From Clostridia bacterium (lineage in GTDB: Bacteria > Bacillota > Clostridia > Christensenellales > Aristaeellaceae): DNA of 35,841 bases. The stretch lies in assembly GCA_017549335.1 (NCBI GenBank), contig JAFYVB010000027.1, forward strand, positions 1 through 35,841, given 5' to 3'. The translations under genes and the position numbers were made by a program. Under the pieces are notes generated by a model. That model ran no database searches, was not told the DNA's origin, and saw only the letters and a program-made list of their open reading frames with translations. Positions 1-6,396 of the stretch are shown piece by piece; the first letter of the stretch is position 1; each line of letters begins with the position of its first letter.

Positions 1-2
1 AT

Positions 3-65
3 CAAAATGGCGAACTGGTTTTGACGGATGTTACAGAAGCGATTGTTAAGTGTAAGATTTCATAA
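3..65 (+). CDS. C-terminal end of an unknown protein, cut by the window edge
   Basis: An open frame enters from the left edge and stops at TAA 63-65, giving only 20 residues (ends EAIVKCKIS). Nothing upstream is visible, so neither the family nor the start can be judged. It is followed by GTGCA-type inverted repeats and a terminator, which fits the end of a gene. No function is proposed. Confidence 0.3.
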   Translation, partial: QNGELVLTDVTEAIVKCKIS

Positions 66-68
66 AGC

Positions 69-106
69 GGGTGCATTGCACCCATTCCTGCACCCGACAA
101 GGTGCA
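69..106. repeat. Cluster of GTGCA/TGCAC inverted repeats
   Basis: GGGTGCA (69-75) and TGCACCC (77-83) form a perfect 7-bp inverted repeat with one base between. TGCACC (89-94) and GGTGCA (101-106) form a second inverted repeat. Four copies of the same core lie within 38 bp. This could be an RNA hairpin pair after the first gene or a protein binding site for mobile-element proteins; the sequence does not decide. Confidence 0.4.
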
Positions 107-142
107 ACCGTCCCTTGTATCATAATCAACCGGATTAGCCAG

Positions 143-176
143 AAGAACCAGTTTCGAAAGAGACTGGTTCTTTTCA
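143..176 (+). terminator. Rho-independent terminator
   Basis: AAGAACCAGT (143-152) pairs perfectly with ACTGGTTCTT (163-172), followed by TTTTC. It closes transcription coming from the left edge, just before the next gene. Confidence 0.75.
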
Positions 177-203
177 TATTAAAATGCAAATAGGGAGAAT
201 CCT

Positions 204-674
204 ATGAGAAACAAAAGCTCTGTCGAACTAATGAATATGTATGCGGAGATTCTTGGTGAACTTAATCGACGCAACGTTGTTCGTACATACAATAGCCCTG
301 TCGGAGACTATGCCGAATGGCTTGTTGCCGAGAAGTTGTCTTTGCGATTGGAACACAATTCAAAAAAAGGCTACGATGCCATTGATTTGAGCACTGGATA
401 CAGATACCAAATCAAAAGCAGATGGGAACGAGGAATTCCCACGAACCAAAGCCGCGAACTGAACGTAATTCGCAATTATGACGAAAATCAATTCGATTAT
501 CTTGTTATTCTAATATTTGATGAGCACTTTGACGTGAAAGAAGCTTATTTGCTGCCACATCACATTATCAAAAAGCATGCTCAGTATAACAAACATCAAA
601 ATGGGTATATCGTTATTGCAAAGGGTTCAATCCTGAATGATCCAGAAACAAAGAATATCACTTCCAGCTTTTGA
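204..674 (+). CDS. Orphan PD-(D/E)XK restriction-endonuclease-like protein
   Basis: This 156-residue protein starts at ATG 204 behind AGGGAGA. The middle reads SPVGDYAEWLVAEKL, then KKGYDAID (about residues 54-61), then YRYQIKSR (about 67-74). A D followed by a strand ending in QIK is the usual layout of the PD-(D/E)XK nuclease core, with Q in place of the usual E/D. It resembles restriction-endonuclease-like domains of the DUF6998 kind, recalled from memory and not searched. No methyltransferase or specificity gene is nearby, so it stands alone, between two terminators at the edge of mobile-element debris. It may be a solitary nuclease, a remnant of a restriction system, or a DNA-binding relative without cleavage. 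The fold is moderately supported; activity is unknown. Confidence 0.6.
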   Translation: MRNKSSVELMNMYAEILGELNRRNVVRTYNSPVGDYAEWLVAEKLSLRLEHNSKKGYDAIDLSTGYRYQIKSRWERGIPTNQSRELNVIRNYDENQFDYLVILIFDEHFDVKEAYLLPHHIIKKHAQYNKHQNGYIVIAKGSILNDPETKNITSSF

Positions 675-678
675 TGGT

Positions 679-716
679 AAAGAGTACAGATTCTTCGGAG
701 TCTGTGCTCTTTATTT
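679..716. terminator. Strong hairpin terminator with cUUCGg loop, between convergent genes
   Basis: AAAGAGTACAGA (679-690) pairs with TCTGTGCTCTTT (701-712) with one G-U pair. The stem continues inward to C693-TTCG-G698, a very stable tetraloop. It lies between the nuclease-like gene (plus) and the integrase remnant (minus), and can serve both, with the better T-tail on the plus strand. Confidence 0.8.
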
Positions 717-911
717 ACATAGTGCAGAATACATTTCGTCAAACCCATCGCCGTATAAATGAATGTATATGTTGTATGTGATGTTCACATCGGCGTGACC
801 GAGCAAATTTGATAAAATTTTAATATCTATGCCCCTGTAATAGCAGTTGGTCGCAAAGGTGTGCCGAAAGACGTGTTCGCCCCGGTATTCCACCTTTGCC
901 TCCCTGCACAA
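711..911 (-). pseudogene. Tyrosine recombinase (integrase), C-terminal remnant
   Basis: The 66 residues match the C-terminal catalytic part of phage/ICE integrases. They contain H-V-F-R-H-T-F-A-T (HxxR box, R16), LLGHAD (His 39), and Y49-I-H as the likely nucleophile region. A complete enzyme has about 300-400 residues. Upstream, in the same frame, I find only a few plausible residues before a TGA near 945, so the N-terminal binding domain and the first catalytic Arg are gone. The reported start is a TTG inside the domain and not a real start. Together with the broken fragment beside it, this marks the decayed end of an integrated element. Confidence 0.8.
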
Positions 912-964
912 GCATTGCGTTTGATAGCGTAAGAAAAGCAGGAGCTTGTGTCAAGTTATATCCA

Positions 965-995
965 ATGAAAATGCCTCCCTCGATGTGAGGGAGGC
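965..995 (-). terminator. Rho-independent terminator on the minus strand
   Basis: GCCTCCCTC (973-981) and GAGGGAGGC (987-995) form a perfect 9-bp stem with a 5-base loop. On the minus strand it is followed by ATTTTC and lies just after the stop at 1004. It probably ends the 3626-to-1004 minus-strand transcript. Confidence 0.65.
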
Positions 996-1003
996 AGAAT
1001 AGT

Positions 1004-1190
1004 TTACTTCCGTCCAACAGTAATGGTTTGCGTGACCGCCATCTTATGAGCATTAGGCATCTTACCCATGCCCACATAGCGGCGAATGGTAGACGCAGAG
1101 AATCCCGTGCGACGGGCTACCTCGGCGTATGTGCGTGCTTTTCATAGAGGTTGTGAAAATTCTTCACGTCCTCGGGCGCAACGCACTTTC
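1004..1190 (-). pseudogene. Frame-broken small helix-turn-helix protein
   Basis: Read on the minus strand, one frame gives APEDVKNFHNLYEKH and then runs to a TAG. The next frame picks up directly with TYAEVARRTGFSASTIRRYV and ends at TAA 1004-1006. The second piece is a typical HTH (EVARRTGFSASTIRRY). The two parts join sensibly if about one base was lost or gained near 1125-1140, so I read this as a small DNA-binding protein damaged by a frameshift. It follows the 85-residue gene without a gap and precedes a terminator. A sequencing error cannot be excluded. Confidence 0.45.
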
Positions 1191-1448
1191 TTACTTGTCC
1201 TCACCCTTGGCTTCTTCCTGCGCCTTGGCTGCGGCCTTCTTTTTCTTATGGAGAGTCAGGGTGCCAACGTCGCTCTGACGGACAATCTTGGTTTCCACTG
1301 CAAGCTTGAAACAATCCTTGATGTACTGCTCGTAATCCAGCTTTTTACCGCCTGCAGCCAGAATAACATCATTCAGCTTGTCAATCTGGTTGTAGTAGGA
1401 ATTGGGAACGATGATGGCCTGCAGTTCAGTGTCGATGGTAATACGCAT
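1191..1448 (-). CDS. Small conserved-looking protein of unknown function
   Basis: This 85-residue protein starts at ATG 1448 with GGAGG eight bases upstream (1457-1461). It is mixed alpha/beta at the start (MRITIDTELQAIIVPNSY) and ends in a highly charged tail rich in K, A and E. I do not recognise the family. It lies last but one in a minus-strand gene string (3626 to 1004), before the broken HTH fragment. Small proteins of this sort are common in conjugative and prophage elements of Firmicutes, which fits the adjacent integrase remnant. Confidence 0.65.
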   Translation of the reverse strand: MRITIDTELQAIIVPNSYYNQIDKLNDVILAAGGKKLDYEQYIKDCFKLAVETKIVRQSDVGTLTLHKKKKAAAKAQEEAKGEDK

Positions 1449-1511
1449 TTGTGTTTCCTCCTAAAATTTCCATCTGCATCATTGTGCAAAGGGATGATGG
1501 GATTAGGTGTA

Positions 1512-2279
1512 TTATTCGCTGTCCTTTTGGCTGTCAAGCAGCATTTGACGAATCTCGGTGCGAGTGGCTACCGTGTGGTCGTACGTTGCACCAACTGTAT
1601 AGAGAAGCAGACTGAAAGCAACTGCAGCCAAAAAACCACCGACAACAATCGCCAGGATAATCAGAATATCCCAAAGTTCAAAACCATGTTCCCACGCAGT
1701 TAAGGCGTAAGAAAAACCACCCATTACGCTTGCAGCAATTTCAATATAGTAGCTGAAAACAGCAAAAGACTTTAACGTAGAACCAGGGCGCGGAAATAGC
1801 CTGTGCTCTTGCTCAACAGGTGGCAGATTGCCGGCTTTCCTCCCTGCATTAGACTTCTGCTCCGAACATTCTTTGCGCTCCGCATAAGAACTTGTGCGCA
1901 ATCCGCCAGACGTTTCATAATTCCGGTATCCGTTTTGCTTTGCCTTTCGCTCTTTTTCCTCCTGCCAGCGGCGTTCTTCCGCAAGGGCTTGTTCTTCTTT
2001 GTATGCACTATTGCCTTTAAGAATCATTACAAGTGCGACAATCAGTACGAACAATGCCGGAAACAGCAGAATTGGCCAATTACTGATATGATGTTCGGGG
2101 GTCTTCTGGATAAACCAAACAACTGCCGCAGCAAACGCCCCAATACCACACACAATAGAACGTTTGAAGAAAGGTGTTTCCTTGTTTTTCCTATACATGA
2201 CAGAAAAAACAATGCACATCAGCAACATTAACGCAGAGGCAATCCCGAAGATTCCTGCAAGCTCAAGTAGTTCTTTCAT
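1512..2279 (-). CDS. Multi-pass membrane protein of unknown function
   Basis: This 255-residue protein starts at ATG 2279 behind AAGGAG. Hydrophobic segments lie at about residues 7-29 (GIFGIASALMLLMCIVFSVM), 41-57, 67-87, 177-197 and 205-229. The order is therefore three membrane spans, then a charged cytoplasmic stretch of about 90 residues rich in K, R and E (KEEQALAEERRWQEEKERKAK), then two more spans. No enzyme motif is visible. It sits between a small lipoprotein-like gene and a small soluble gene in one minus-strand string. Its function is unknown. Confidence 0.65.
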   Translation of the reverse strand: MKELLELAGIFGIASALMLLMCIVFSVMYRKNKETPFFKRSIVCGIGAFAAAVVWFIQKTPEHHISNWPILLFPALFVLIVALVMILKGNSAYKEEQALAEERRWQEEKERKAKQNGYRNYETSGGLRTSSYAERKECSEQKSNAGRKAGNLPPVEQEHRLFPRPGSTLKSFAVFSYYIEIAASVMGGFSYALTAWEHGFELWDILIILAIVVGGFLAAVAFSLLLYTVGATYDHTVATRTEIRQMLLDSQKDSE

Positions 2280-2319
2280 TGTGTATCACTCCTTCGTGTT
2301 TTTCAGTTTCCAAACGTGT

Positions 2320-2610
2320 TCAGTACCGTTCTTCTGCAACCCCTGTGCAGATGTTCTCTTGGTCGAAGCCAAGCGTGATGGAATATCCCGCCTCACTCCA
2401 TGTTCGCAGCGTACCACCCTGCGGCGTGCGCTGTGTCTTGTGCGGCAAGACCTTCATCCTGTGCAGAATGTCGTCATACCGCAACCCTTGGTAATGGTCG
2501 ATGACAGAAAACCGCTGGCGCAAGGTTGGCTTTTTATTCCGGCTTATCAGCCAGAGTGTGAGAAGAATACCGCCCATGAACGCCGCAGCAATCCAGCCAA
2601 GATATAGCAT
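2320..2610 (-). CDS. Small membrane-anchored protein with a BamE/SmpA-like region
   Basis: The start is placed at ATG 2610 (MLYLGWIAAAFMGG), because GGGAGG sits just upstream; a longer reading to 2634 would place this ribosome site inside the gene. The result is 96 residues with one N-terminal span (about 3-22) and then a short extracytoplasmic or cytoplasmic domain. The pattern YDDILHRM, LPHKTQ, TWSEAGYSITLGF resembles the small BamE/SmpA-type fold, but only loosely. It shares the minus-strand string with the membrane protein 40 bases downstream. Confidence 0.5.
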   Translation of the reverse strand: MLYLGWIAAAFMGGILLTLWLISRNKKPTLRQRFSVIDHYQGLRYDDILHRMKVLPHKTQRTPQGGTLRTWSEAGYSITLGFDQENICTGVAEERY

Positions 2611-2669
2611 GGAACCTCCCTTCTTTCTATACAACCTTCCTTACGACTCTGTCCTTTATGGCAGAATAC

Positions 2670-3626
2670 TCAAAACTTGATAAATGTTGTCTTGAAGCCG
2701 CCAAGCGTCTGATCATTCACAAGTTCAATATACATATCGCCATCCACGTAAAACTCAGGAGTTGCTTTGTTATCCTTGGAAAGAACCAGCTTGATTCCCC
2801 AGAAGTTAAACTCGATTCTGTTCATACCATGCTTGACACACAGTTTTTTGATCTCACCGGGAGCAAGATCAAGCTTTTCGCCGGTTTTAAATATACATTC
2901 AAGATTGCCAAGCTTTTTGAGCATTTCGGGCTGTTTCTGGTTGTTGGGAAGTGCTGATCTTTTGATGAAAAGCGTCGCCATTCCGGGTACGGACTGCGTG
3001 TCGCTTGCAGCCATGTCGATCCCGTAAAGTTCCTTGCAGTCATAGTATTCCTGCGTATGATCCATATAGGTAACAACGGCATGGTCGAGCTTTGCTGCGG
3101 TAATCGCAGGATTTTTCCACATGGTTTCGATAATACCCGTCTGTTCCTTGCCGATACCTAACGGGCCTTCCACATTCATTATGAACATGGAACGTCCGCT
3201 GAGCTCGCAATACATTTGTTCACCCATTGCATTCAACGGCAGAAGATATACATCCACATACTTGACCGTTTTTCCGGCAAGGTTCTTCACAAGAATCTCC
3301 GCACCGATGGTTTTTGACACGGGATGCGGGCCTTCGGCAAAATACGGTTGCATAAAGGGCAGACGGAAATCTTTATGACCAACCTTCACAAGTGTTACAG
3401 ACAGTTTGTTCGGTGAGTCAGACGTGTGCATGGGGACGTTTTCTTCTTCGTCAACATCCTCGCTGGCAGGTGCAGATGTTGATCCCGCCGGAGCTTCGTC
3501 AACTTCTTTCATCATTTTCTTTGCATCCTCCGAGGAATATTTGCAGCCGCAACCCTGACATACAAACAAGCCGTCTTCCTTGACAAACTCTGTGCTCTCG
3601 CACATTTCGCATACAATTTTCTTCAT
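2670..3626 (-). CDS. Zinc-ribbon protein of unknown function
   Basis: About 318 residues. I prefer ATG 3626 over ATG 3635: for 3635 the GAAGGG touches the start codon, while for 3626 it has normal spacing. The N-terminus is a zinc ribbon with C6-x2-C9 (CEMC) and C23-x2-C26 (CQGC), followed by YSSEDAKKMM, a common clostridial zinc-ribbon ending. After an acidic, low-complexity linker comes a beta-rich domain of about 230 residues with no motif I can name. Such proteins often carry the ribbon on varied C-terminal domains. The upstream region has five GCTCTT/AAGAGC half-sites, suggesting control by a dimeric regulator. Confidence 0.65.
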   Translation of the reverse strand: MKKIVCEMCESTEFVKEDGLFVCQGCGCKYSSEDAKKMMKEVDEAPAGSTSAPASEDVDEEENVPMHTSDSPNKLSVTLVKVGHKDFRLPFMQPYFAEGPHPVSKTIGAEILVKNLAGKTVKYVDVYLLPLNAMGEQMYCELSGRSMFIMNVEGPLGIGKEQTGIIETMWKNPAITAAKLDHAVVTYMDHTQEYYDCKELYGIDMAASDTQSVPGMATLFIKRSALPNNQKQPEMLKKLGNLECIFKTGEKLDLAPGEIKKLCVKHGMNRIEFNFWGIKLVLSKDNKATPEFYVDGDMYIELVNDQTLGGFKTTFIKF

Positions 3627-3687
3627 ATGCTCCATCCCTTCTTTGCCTGATGGCGTTTTTGATACCTCAATTTTAGGGGAAAATAAC

Positions 3688-3744
3688 GCTCTTGTAACGC
3701 TCTTATCAAGAGCATTTGGCCTGTTTTATGCTCTGAATAAGAGC
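3688..3744. promoter_or_regulatory. Cluster of five GCTCTT/AAGAGC half-sites upstream of the zinc-ribbon gene
   Basis: GCTCTT occurs at 3688-3693 and 3699-3704. AAGAGC occurs at 3708-3713 and 3739-3744, with a partial GCTCT at 3730-3734. They form two hairpin-like inverted repeats (GCTCTT-ATC-AAGAGC and ATGCTCT-GAATA-AGAGCAT). On the minus strand TAAAAT at 3671-3676 could be a -10 box, with GTTACA 17 bases upstream as a weak -35 falling among the half-sites. This reads as an operator region for the zinc-ribbon gene string. Confidence 0.45.
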
Positions 3745-3792
3745 ATTTCCGTTCTTTTGCCTGCTTCTGGTATAAACCAGCAGCAGACGCAT

Positions 3793-3820
3793 AAAAAAAT
3801 CGCCCCCGGCTGGGAGCGAT
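3793..3820 (-). terminator. Rho-independent terminator of the XRE gene
   Basis: On the minus strand ATCGCTCCC pairs with GGGGGCGAT (one G-U), followed by seven T. It lies 16 bases after the stop of the regulator gene. Confidence 0.85.
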
Positions 3821-3835
3821 TGAAAAGCTGTGAAA

Positions 3836-4615
3836 TTATTCCGCAAGCTGCTTGGAGAAGGGCATGAACTGTTCCATGATGATGCTGTTTCCCTTCGCGT
3901 CCGTTCCGTAAACCGTCACGCGAAGTCCCTTCAAGGGCTGGTTGGGCATGCCGCCACCAAAGGCAAGCTTGCCCCAAGGTACAATTACGCCATCAGAGAG
4001 GAACAGTTCCTGGGGCGTGAAGGTGCGAGGCTGCTCTTCCTGCCCCTGCTCGTTGATGTATACCTGAAATACCTTTTCAATGGTAAACTGAACGCCCGCA
4101 GTTTCCTCAATGTTGACATTGTAGAACCACACAGCCGTTTCAGCATCTTCGGAAGGATAGCGCAGCAGCACCGGGCTTTCATCGGTATAAATAGAAAGTT
4201 CAGCCTGTGCCGCATCGGAGGAACGGTTGCTGACAGGAATCGCCAAGGTCTGATTGACAAACTTGGGTGCCGCCAGATAGCCCATCAGGAATCCAACAGC
4301 CAAACCAACAGCAAGGCAAATGATGCACAACACCGTGGTATGCTGCTTGCGGTCAGCCTTGGGAACCTCCAGCGGATCTGCGGTTTCCTCCACAGGGGTC
4401 TCCACCGCCTTTTCTTCTACGACGGGCATGGAATCCTCAATAAAGTTATAATTCAATACCTGCGACAGCTTCTTCAAGGTTTCCGCATCGGGAAGCGTTC
4501 TGCCGTTTTCCCAATGGCTGACACCCTGTCGGGACATATTCATCAGGTTCGCCAACTGTTCCTGTGAAAGACCTGCGGCCTTTCGTGCCTCATGAAGTTG
4601 CTCTTGGAATGTCAT
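3836..4615 (-). CDS. Membrane-anchored XRE-family transcriptional regulator
   Basis: The start is ATG 4615 (MTFQEQLHEARKAAGLSQEQ), giving 259 residues; AGGCGG lies upstream. Residues about 5-58 are an HTH_3 (Cro/CI) domain with GLSQEQLANLMNMSRQGVSHWENG. After an acidic, proline-containing linker there is one membrane span at about 92-114, then an extracytoplasmic domain of about 140 residues with no motif I recognise. DNA-binding domains tied to the membrane this way occur in Firmicutes as sensors of envelope or external signals. The gene has its own promoter, and the region upstream carries helically phased 10-bp repeats that are candidate binding sites. The inferred role is one-component sensing; the ligand is unknown. 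Confidence 0.8.
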   Translation of the reverse strand: MTFQEQLHEARKAAGLSQEQLANLMNMSRQGVSHWENGRTLPDAETLKKLSQVLNYNFIEDSMPVVEEKAVETPVEETADPLEVPKADRKQHTTVLCIICLAVGLAVGFLMGYLAAPKFVNQTLAIPVSNRSSDAAQAELSIYTDESPVLLRYPSEDAETAVWFYNVNIEETAGVQFTIEKVFQVYINEQGQEEQPRTFTPQELFLSDGVIVPWGKLAFGGGMPNQPLKGLRVTVYGTDAKGNSIIMEQFMPFSKQLAE

Positions 4616-4654
4616 AATCATACCGCCTGTTCTTGTTTTGATGAGTCGCGAAAC

Positions 4655-4683
4655 ATTATAACAAATTCTCAAAAATTATTCAA
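4655..4683 (-). promoter_or_regulatory. SigA-type promoter for the XRE regulator
   Basis: Minus strand TTGAAT (4678-4683), 17 bases, TATAAT (4655-4660). The spacing is ideal and the -10 is consensus, 40 bases before the start codon. Confidence 0.8.
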
Positions 4684-4730
4684 GATTCGCAGGAAATGAG
4701 CCAAAACAGCAGAAGCAATCTCGCAATTTA

Positions 4731-4810
4731 TGATAATTTGCAAGATTTCCGTCGAATTTGTGATATTTTATGATATTCTACGATATTTTGATAAATTGCA
4801 CGATATTCTG
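4731..4810. repeat. Phased 10-bp repeats (GATATT type) in a gene-free region
   Basis: Between the XRE gene (minus) and the SGNH hydrolase (plus) lie 446 bases without a convincing gene. Consecutive 10-base blocks at 4761, 4771 and 4781 read TGATATTTTA, TGATATTCTA and CGATATTTTG; a fourth at 4801 reads CGATATTCTG. Looser relatives start at 4731 (TGATAATTTG), 4741 and 4751. The exact 10-base step puts them on one face of the helix, as in operator arrays or intrinsically bent DNA. A 78-codon frame through this area has no ribosome site or sensible protein and is not called. Confidence 0.6.
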
Positions 4811-4872
4811 ACAGAACGCGTGCAAATCTATGCTTCATCAAGTCTCGCATCGGGCGCACAGACACCGGCAAA

Positions 4873-4889
4873 CGAAAAAATTTTTTTCG
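4873..4889. repeat. CGAAAAAA/TTTTTTTCG palindrome
   Basis: CGAAAAAA (4873-4880) is followed directly by TTTTTTTCG (4881-4889), and TTTTTTTCG recurs at 4898-4907 before a second CGGTGG. Repeated A/T tracts edged by CG suggest bent DNA or a binding site about 50 bases upstream of the hydrolase promoter. Confidence 0.35.
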
Positions 4890-4933
4890 ACGGTGGAATT
4901 TTTTTCGCGCGGCGGTGGCCTAACCCCCTTCAT

Positions 4934-4962
4934 TTGATAATTTCCAAAATTTTTGGTATAAT
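4934..4962 (+). promoter_or_regulatory. SigA-type promoter for the SGNH hydrolase
   Basis: TTGATA (4934-4939), 17 bases, TATAAT (4957-4962). It leaves a leader of about 90 bases before ATG 5062. A second TATAAT at 5021-5026 has no good -35. Confidence 0.8.
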
Positions 4963-5061
4963 ATAGGTACAAGGTAAGAGATTACAGAAAAGTACTTTAT
5001 GTTATACGATGCCTTGCTATAATCAAACACAGATATTTTGATATAAAAAAAGGAGATTCAC

Positions 5062-5688
5062 ATGAAAACGTTTCTTCTTCAGGGAGATTCCATTACCGAT
5101 GCGGGAAGAAACCGCGAGATTGACCGGGCGCGCGGTCACGGCTATCCCACGCTGGTGGCGTCGGAGCTGACGTATGATTATCCCGGACAATTCAACGTGA
5201 TCAACCGCGGCATCAGCGGAAACCGTATTGTGGATCTGTATGCCCGCATCAAAAAAGACTTTCTGAATCTCAAGCCCGATTATCTGTCCATCCTCATCGG
5301 CGTGAACGACGTATGGCATGATTACATCGGCGAGCCCAACGGCATATCGGACCAGCGTTTCCGCAGGATTTACGATATGCTGATCGAAGAACTGCGCGCC
5401 GAACTGCCGGATGTGAAGATCTACATTCTGGAGCCCTTCGTGCTGCGCGGAACCGCTACCGAAGAGCACTGGGAGGACTTCGCCCGCGAAGTACCTCTGC
5501 GGGCAAAGAGCGCTAAATGGATCGCCGAAAAGCACGGCTTGCCCTTCATTCCGCTGCAGGAGAAGTTTGATGAAAAATGCCGTCTTTGCGAAGCCTCCTA
5601 CTGGCTTTGGGACGGCGTTCATCCCACGGCAGCCGGTCACGAATTGATCGCCCGCGCCCTGCTGGAAAGGGTCAAAAAGGATCTTTAA
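5062..5688 (+). CDS. SGNH/GDSL-family hydrolase (intracellular esterase type)
   Basis: This 208-residue protein starts at ATG 5062 behind AAGGAGA. It carries the four SGNH blocks: GDSIT with Ser10 in block I, GISGN with Asn54 in block III position, GVND with Asn82, and DGVHPT with Asp184 and His187. The family hydrolyses acyl esters, often removing acetyl groups from sugars or polysaccharides. There is no signal peptide, so it acts in the cytoplasm. Size and motifs fit the short lipase_GDSL_2 type. It has its own promoter and terminator, so it is probably a single-gene unit. The substrate is unknown; deacetylation of an imported glycan is a reasonable guess. Confidence 0.9.
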   Translation: MKTFLLQGDSITDAGRNREIDRARGHGYPTLVASELTYDYPGQFNVINRGISGNRIVDLYARIKKDFLNLKPDYLSILIGVNDVWHDYIGEPNGISDQRFRRIYDMLIEELRAELPDVKIYILEPFVLRGTATEEHWEDFAREVPLRAKSAKWIAEKHGLPFIPLQEKFDEKCRLCEASYWLWDGVHPTAAGHELIARALLERVKKDL

Positions 5689-5740
5689 GCAGTTCAGTCG
5701 CGTACTCTTTCCTGCTATGTTCCCTGCAATTCGAATCGAT

Positions 5741-5776
5741 AAGAGCCTTTCCGTCCGAAAGGCTCTTTCTTTTTTA
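5741..5776 (+). terminator. Rho-independent terminator after the SGNH hydrolase
   Basis: AAGAGCCTTTC (5741-5751) pairs with GAAAGGCTCTT (5757-5767), followed by a T-rich run. Confidence 0.9.
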
Positions 5777-5829
5777 GCATATTCCTTCCGCATCTGCCGC
5801 ATACTAAACGGCAGAGAAGGAGGGATTTT

Positions 5830-6264
5830 ATGATCGAACAGGATACCGTACGGCTTTTAAGGGAATGCGACGCGGGCATTAAAATGGGCGTGGAGTCTAT
5901 CGAGGAAGTGGTGGACAGAGTGCATTCCAAGGATTTCCGTCAGGTGCTGGTGGATAGCCGCCAGAAGCACAATGAACTGGACCGCGAATTGCAGCAGATG
6001 CTGAATCGCTATCAGGACGAGGGCAAGAACCCCAATCCCATGGCGCAGGGAATGTCATGGCTGAAAACCAACGCCATGCTGATGATGAAGCCCGATGACC
6101 GCACCATCGCCGATCTGATGACCGACGGTTGCAACATGGGCGTAAAATCACTGCACAAGTACCTGAACGAATACAAGGCCGCCGATGAAAAATCCAAGGA
6201 TATCGCCAAAAAGCTGGTCAATCTGGAACAAAAGCTGGCAGTGGATATCCGAACCTATCTGTAA
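5830..6264 (+). CDS. Four-helix-bundle protein resembling DUF2383
   Basis: This 144-residue protein starts at ATG 5830 behind AAGGAGGG. It is almost wholly helical and amphipathic, with recurring E/H/D positions. The layout resembles the PA2169/DUF2383 group of ferritin-like four-helix proteins: it opens with a helix in the style of LLRECDAGIKMGVESIEEVV and ends KKLVNLEQKLAVDIRTYL. Members are poorly characterised and have been linked to stress or spore coats. There is no signal peptide. It stands alone between two terminators. The assignment rests on pattern only. Confidence 0.65.
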   Translation: MIEQDTVRLLRECDAGIKMGVESIEEVVDRVHSKDFRQVLVDSRQKHNELDRELQQMLNRYQDEGKNPNPMAQGMSWLKTNAMLMMKPDDRTIADLMTDGCNMGVKSLHKYLNEYKAADEKSKDIAKKLVNLEQKLAVDIRTYL

Positions 6265-6265
6265 T

Positions 6266-6297
6266 AAAAAACGGTGGATCATTTCCACCGTTTTTCT
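6266..6297 (+). terminator. Rho-independent terminator
   Basis: AAAAACGGTGGA (6266-6277) pairs perfectly with TCCACCGTTTTT (6284-6295); the loop is 6 bases. Confidence 0.9.
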
Positions 6298-6298
6298 C

Positions 6299-6327
6299 TT
6301 GCAACTCAGCAGACATTGGTATATAAT
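6299..6327 (+). promoter_or_regulatory. SigA-type promoter for adenine deaminase
   Basis: TTGCAA (6299-6304), 17 bases, TATAAT (6322-6327). The -35 begins in the T-tail of the preceding terminator. Confidence 0.8.
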
Positions 6328-6396
6328 TTTTGATTAAGATCACAAAAAACGATCCCCTTTTATCCCTGACTTTCTATTGACGGAGGCAAACGATCC

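Noticed and set aside
711-1450. A complete integrative element with attachment sites
   Set aside because: The integrase lacks its N-terminal domain and no matching direct repeats marking att sites could be found within the window.
4731-4810. Reading the 10-bp repeats as a CRISPR array
   Set aside because: Units are 10 bp and contiguous, without spacers of 30-40 bp, and no cas gene is near.
4730-4966. A 78-codon plus-strand frame
   Set aside because: No ribosome site, product made from the repeated GATATT DNA, and it runs across the hydrolase promoter.
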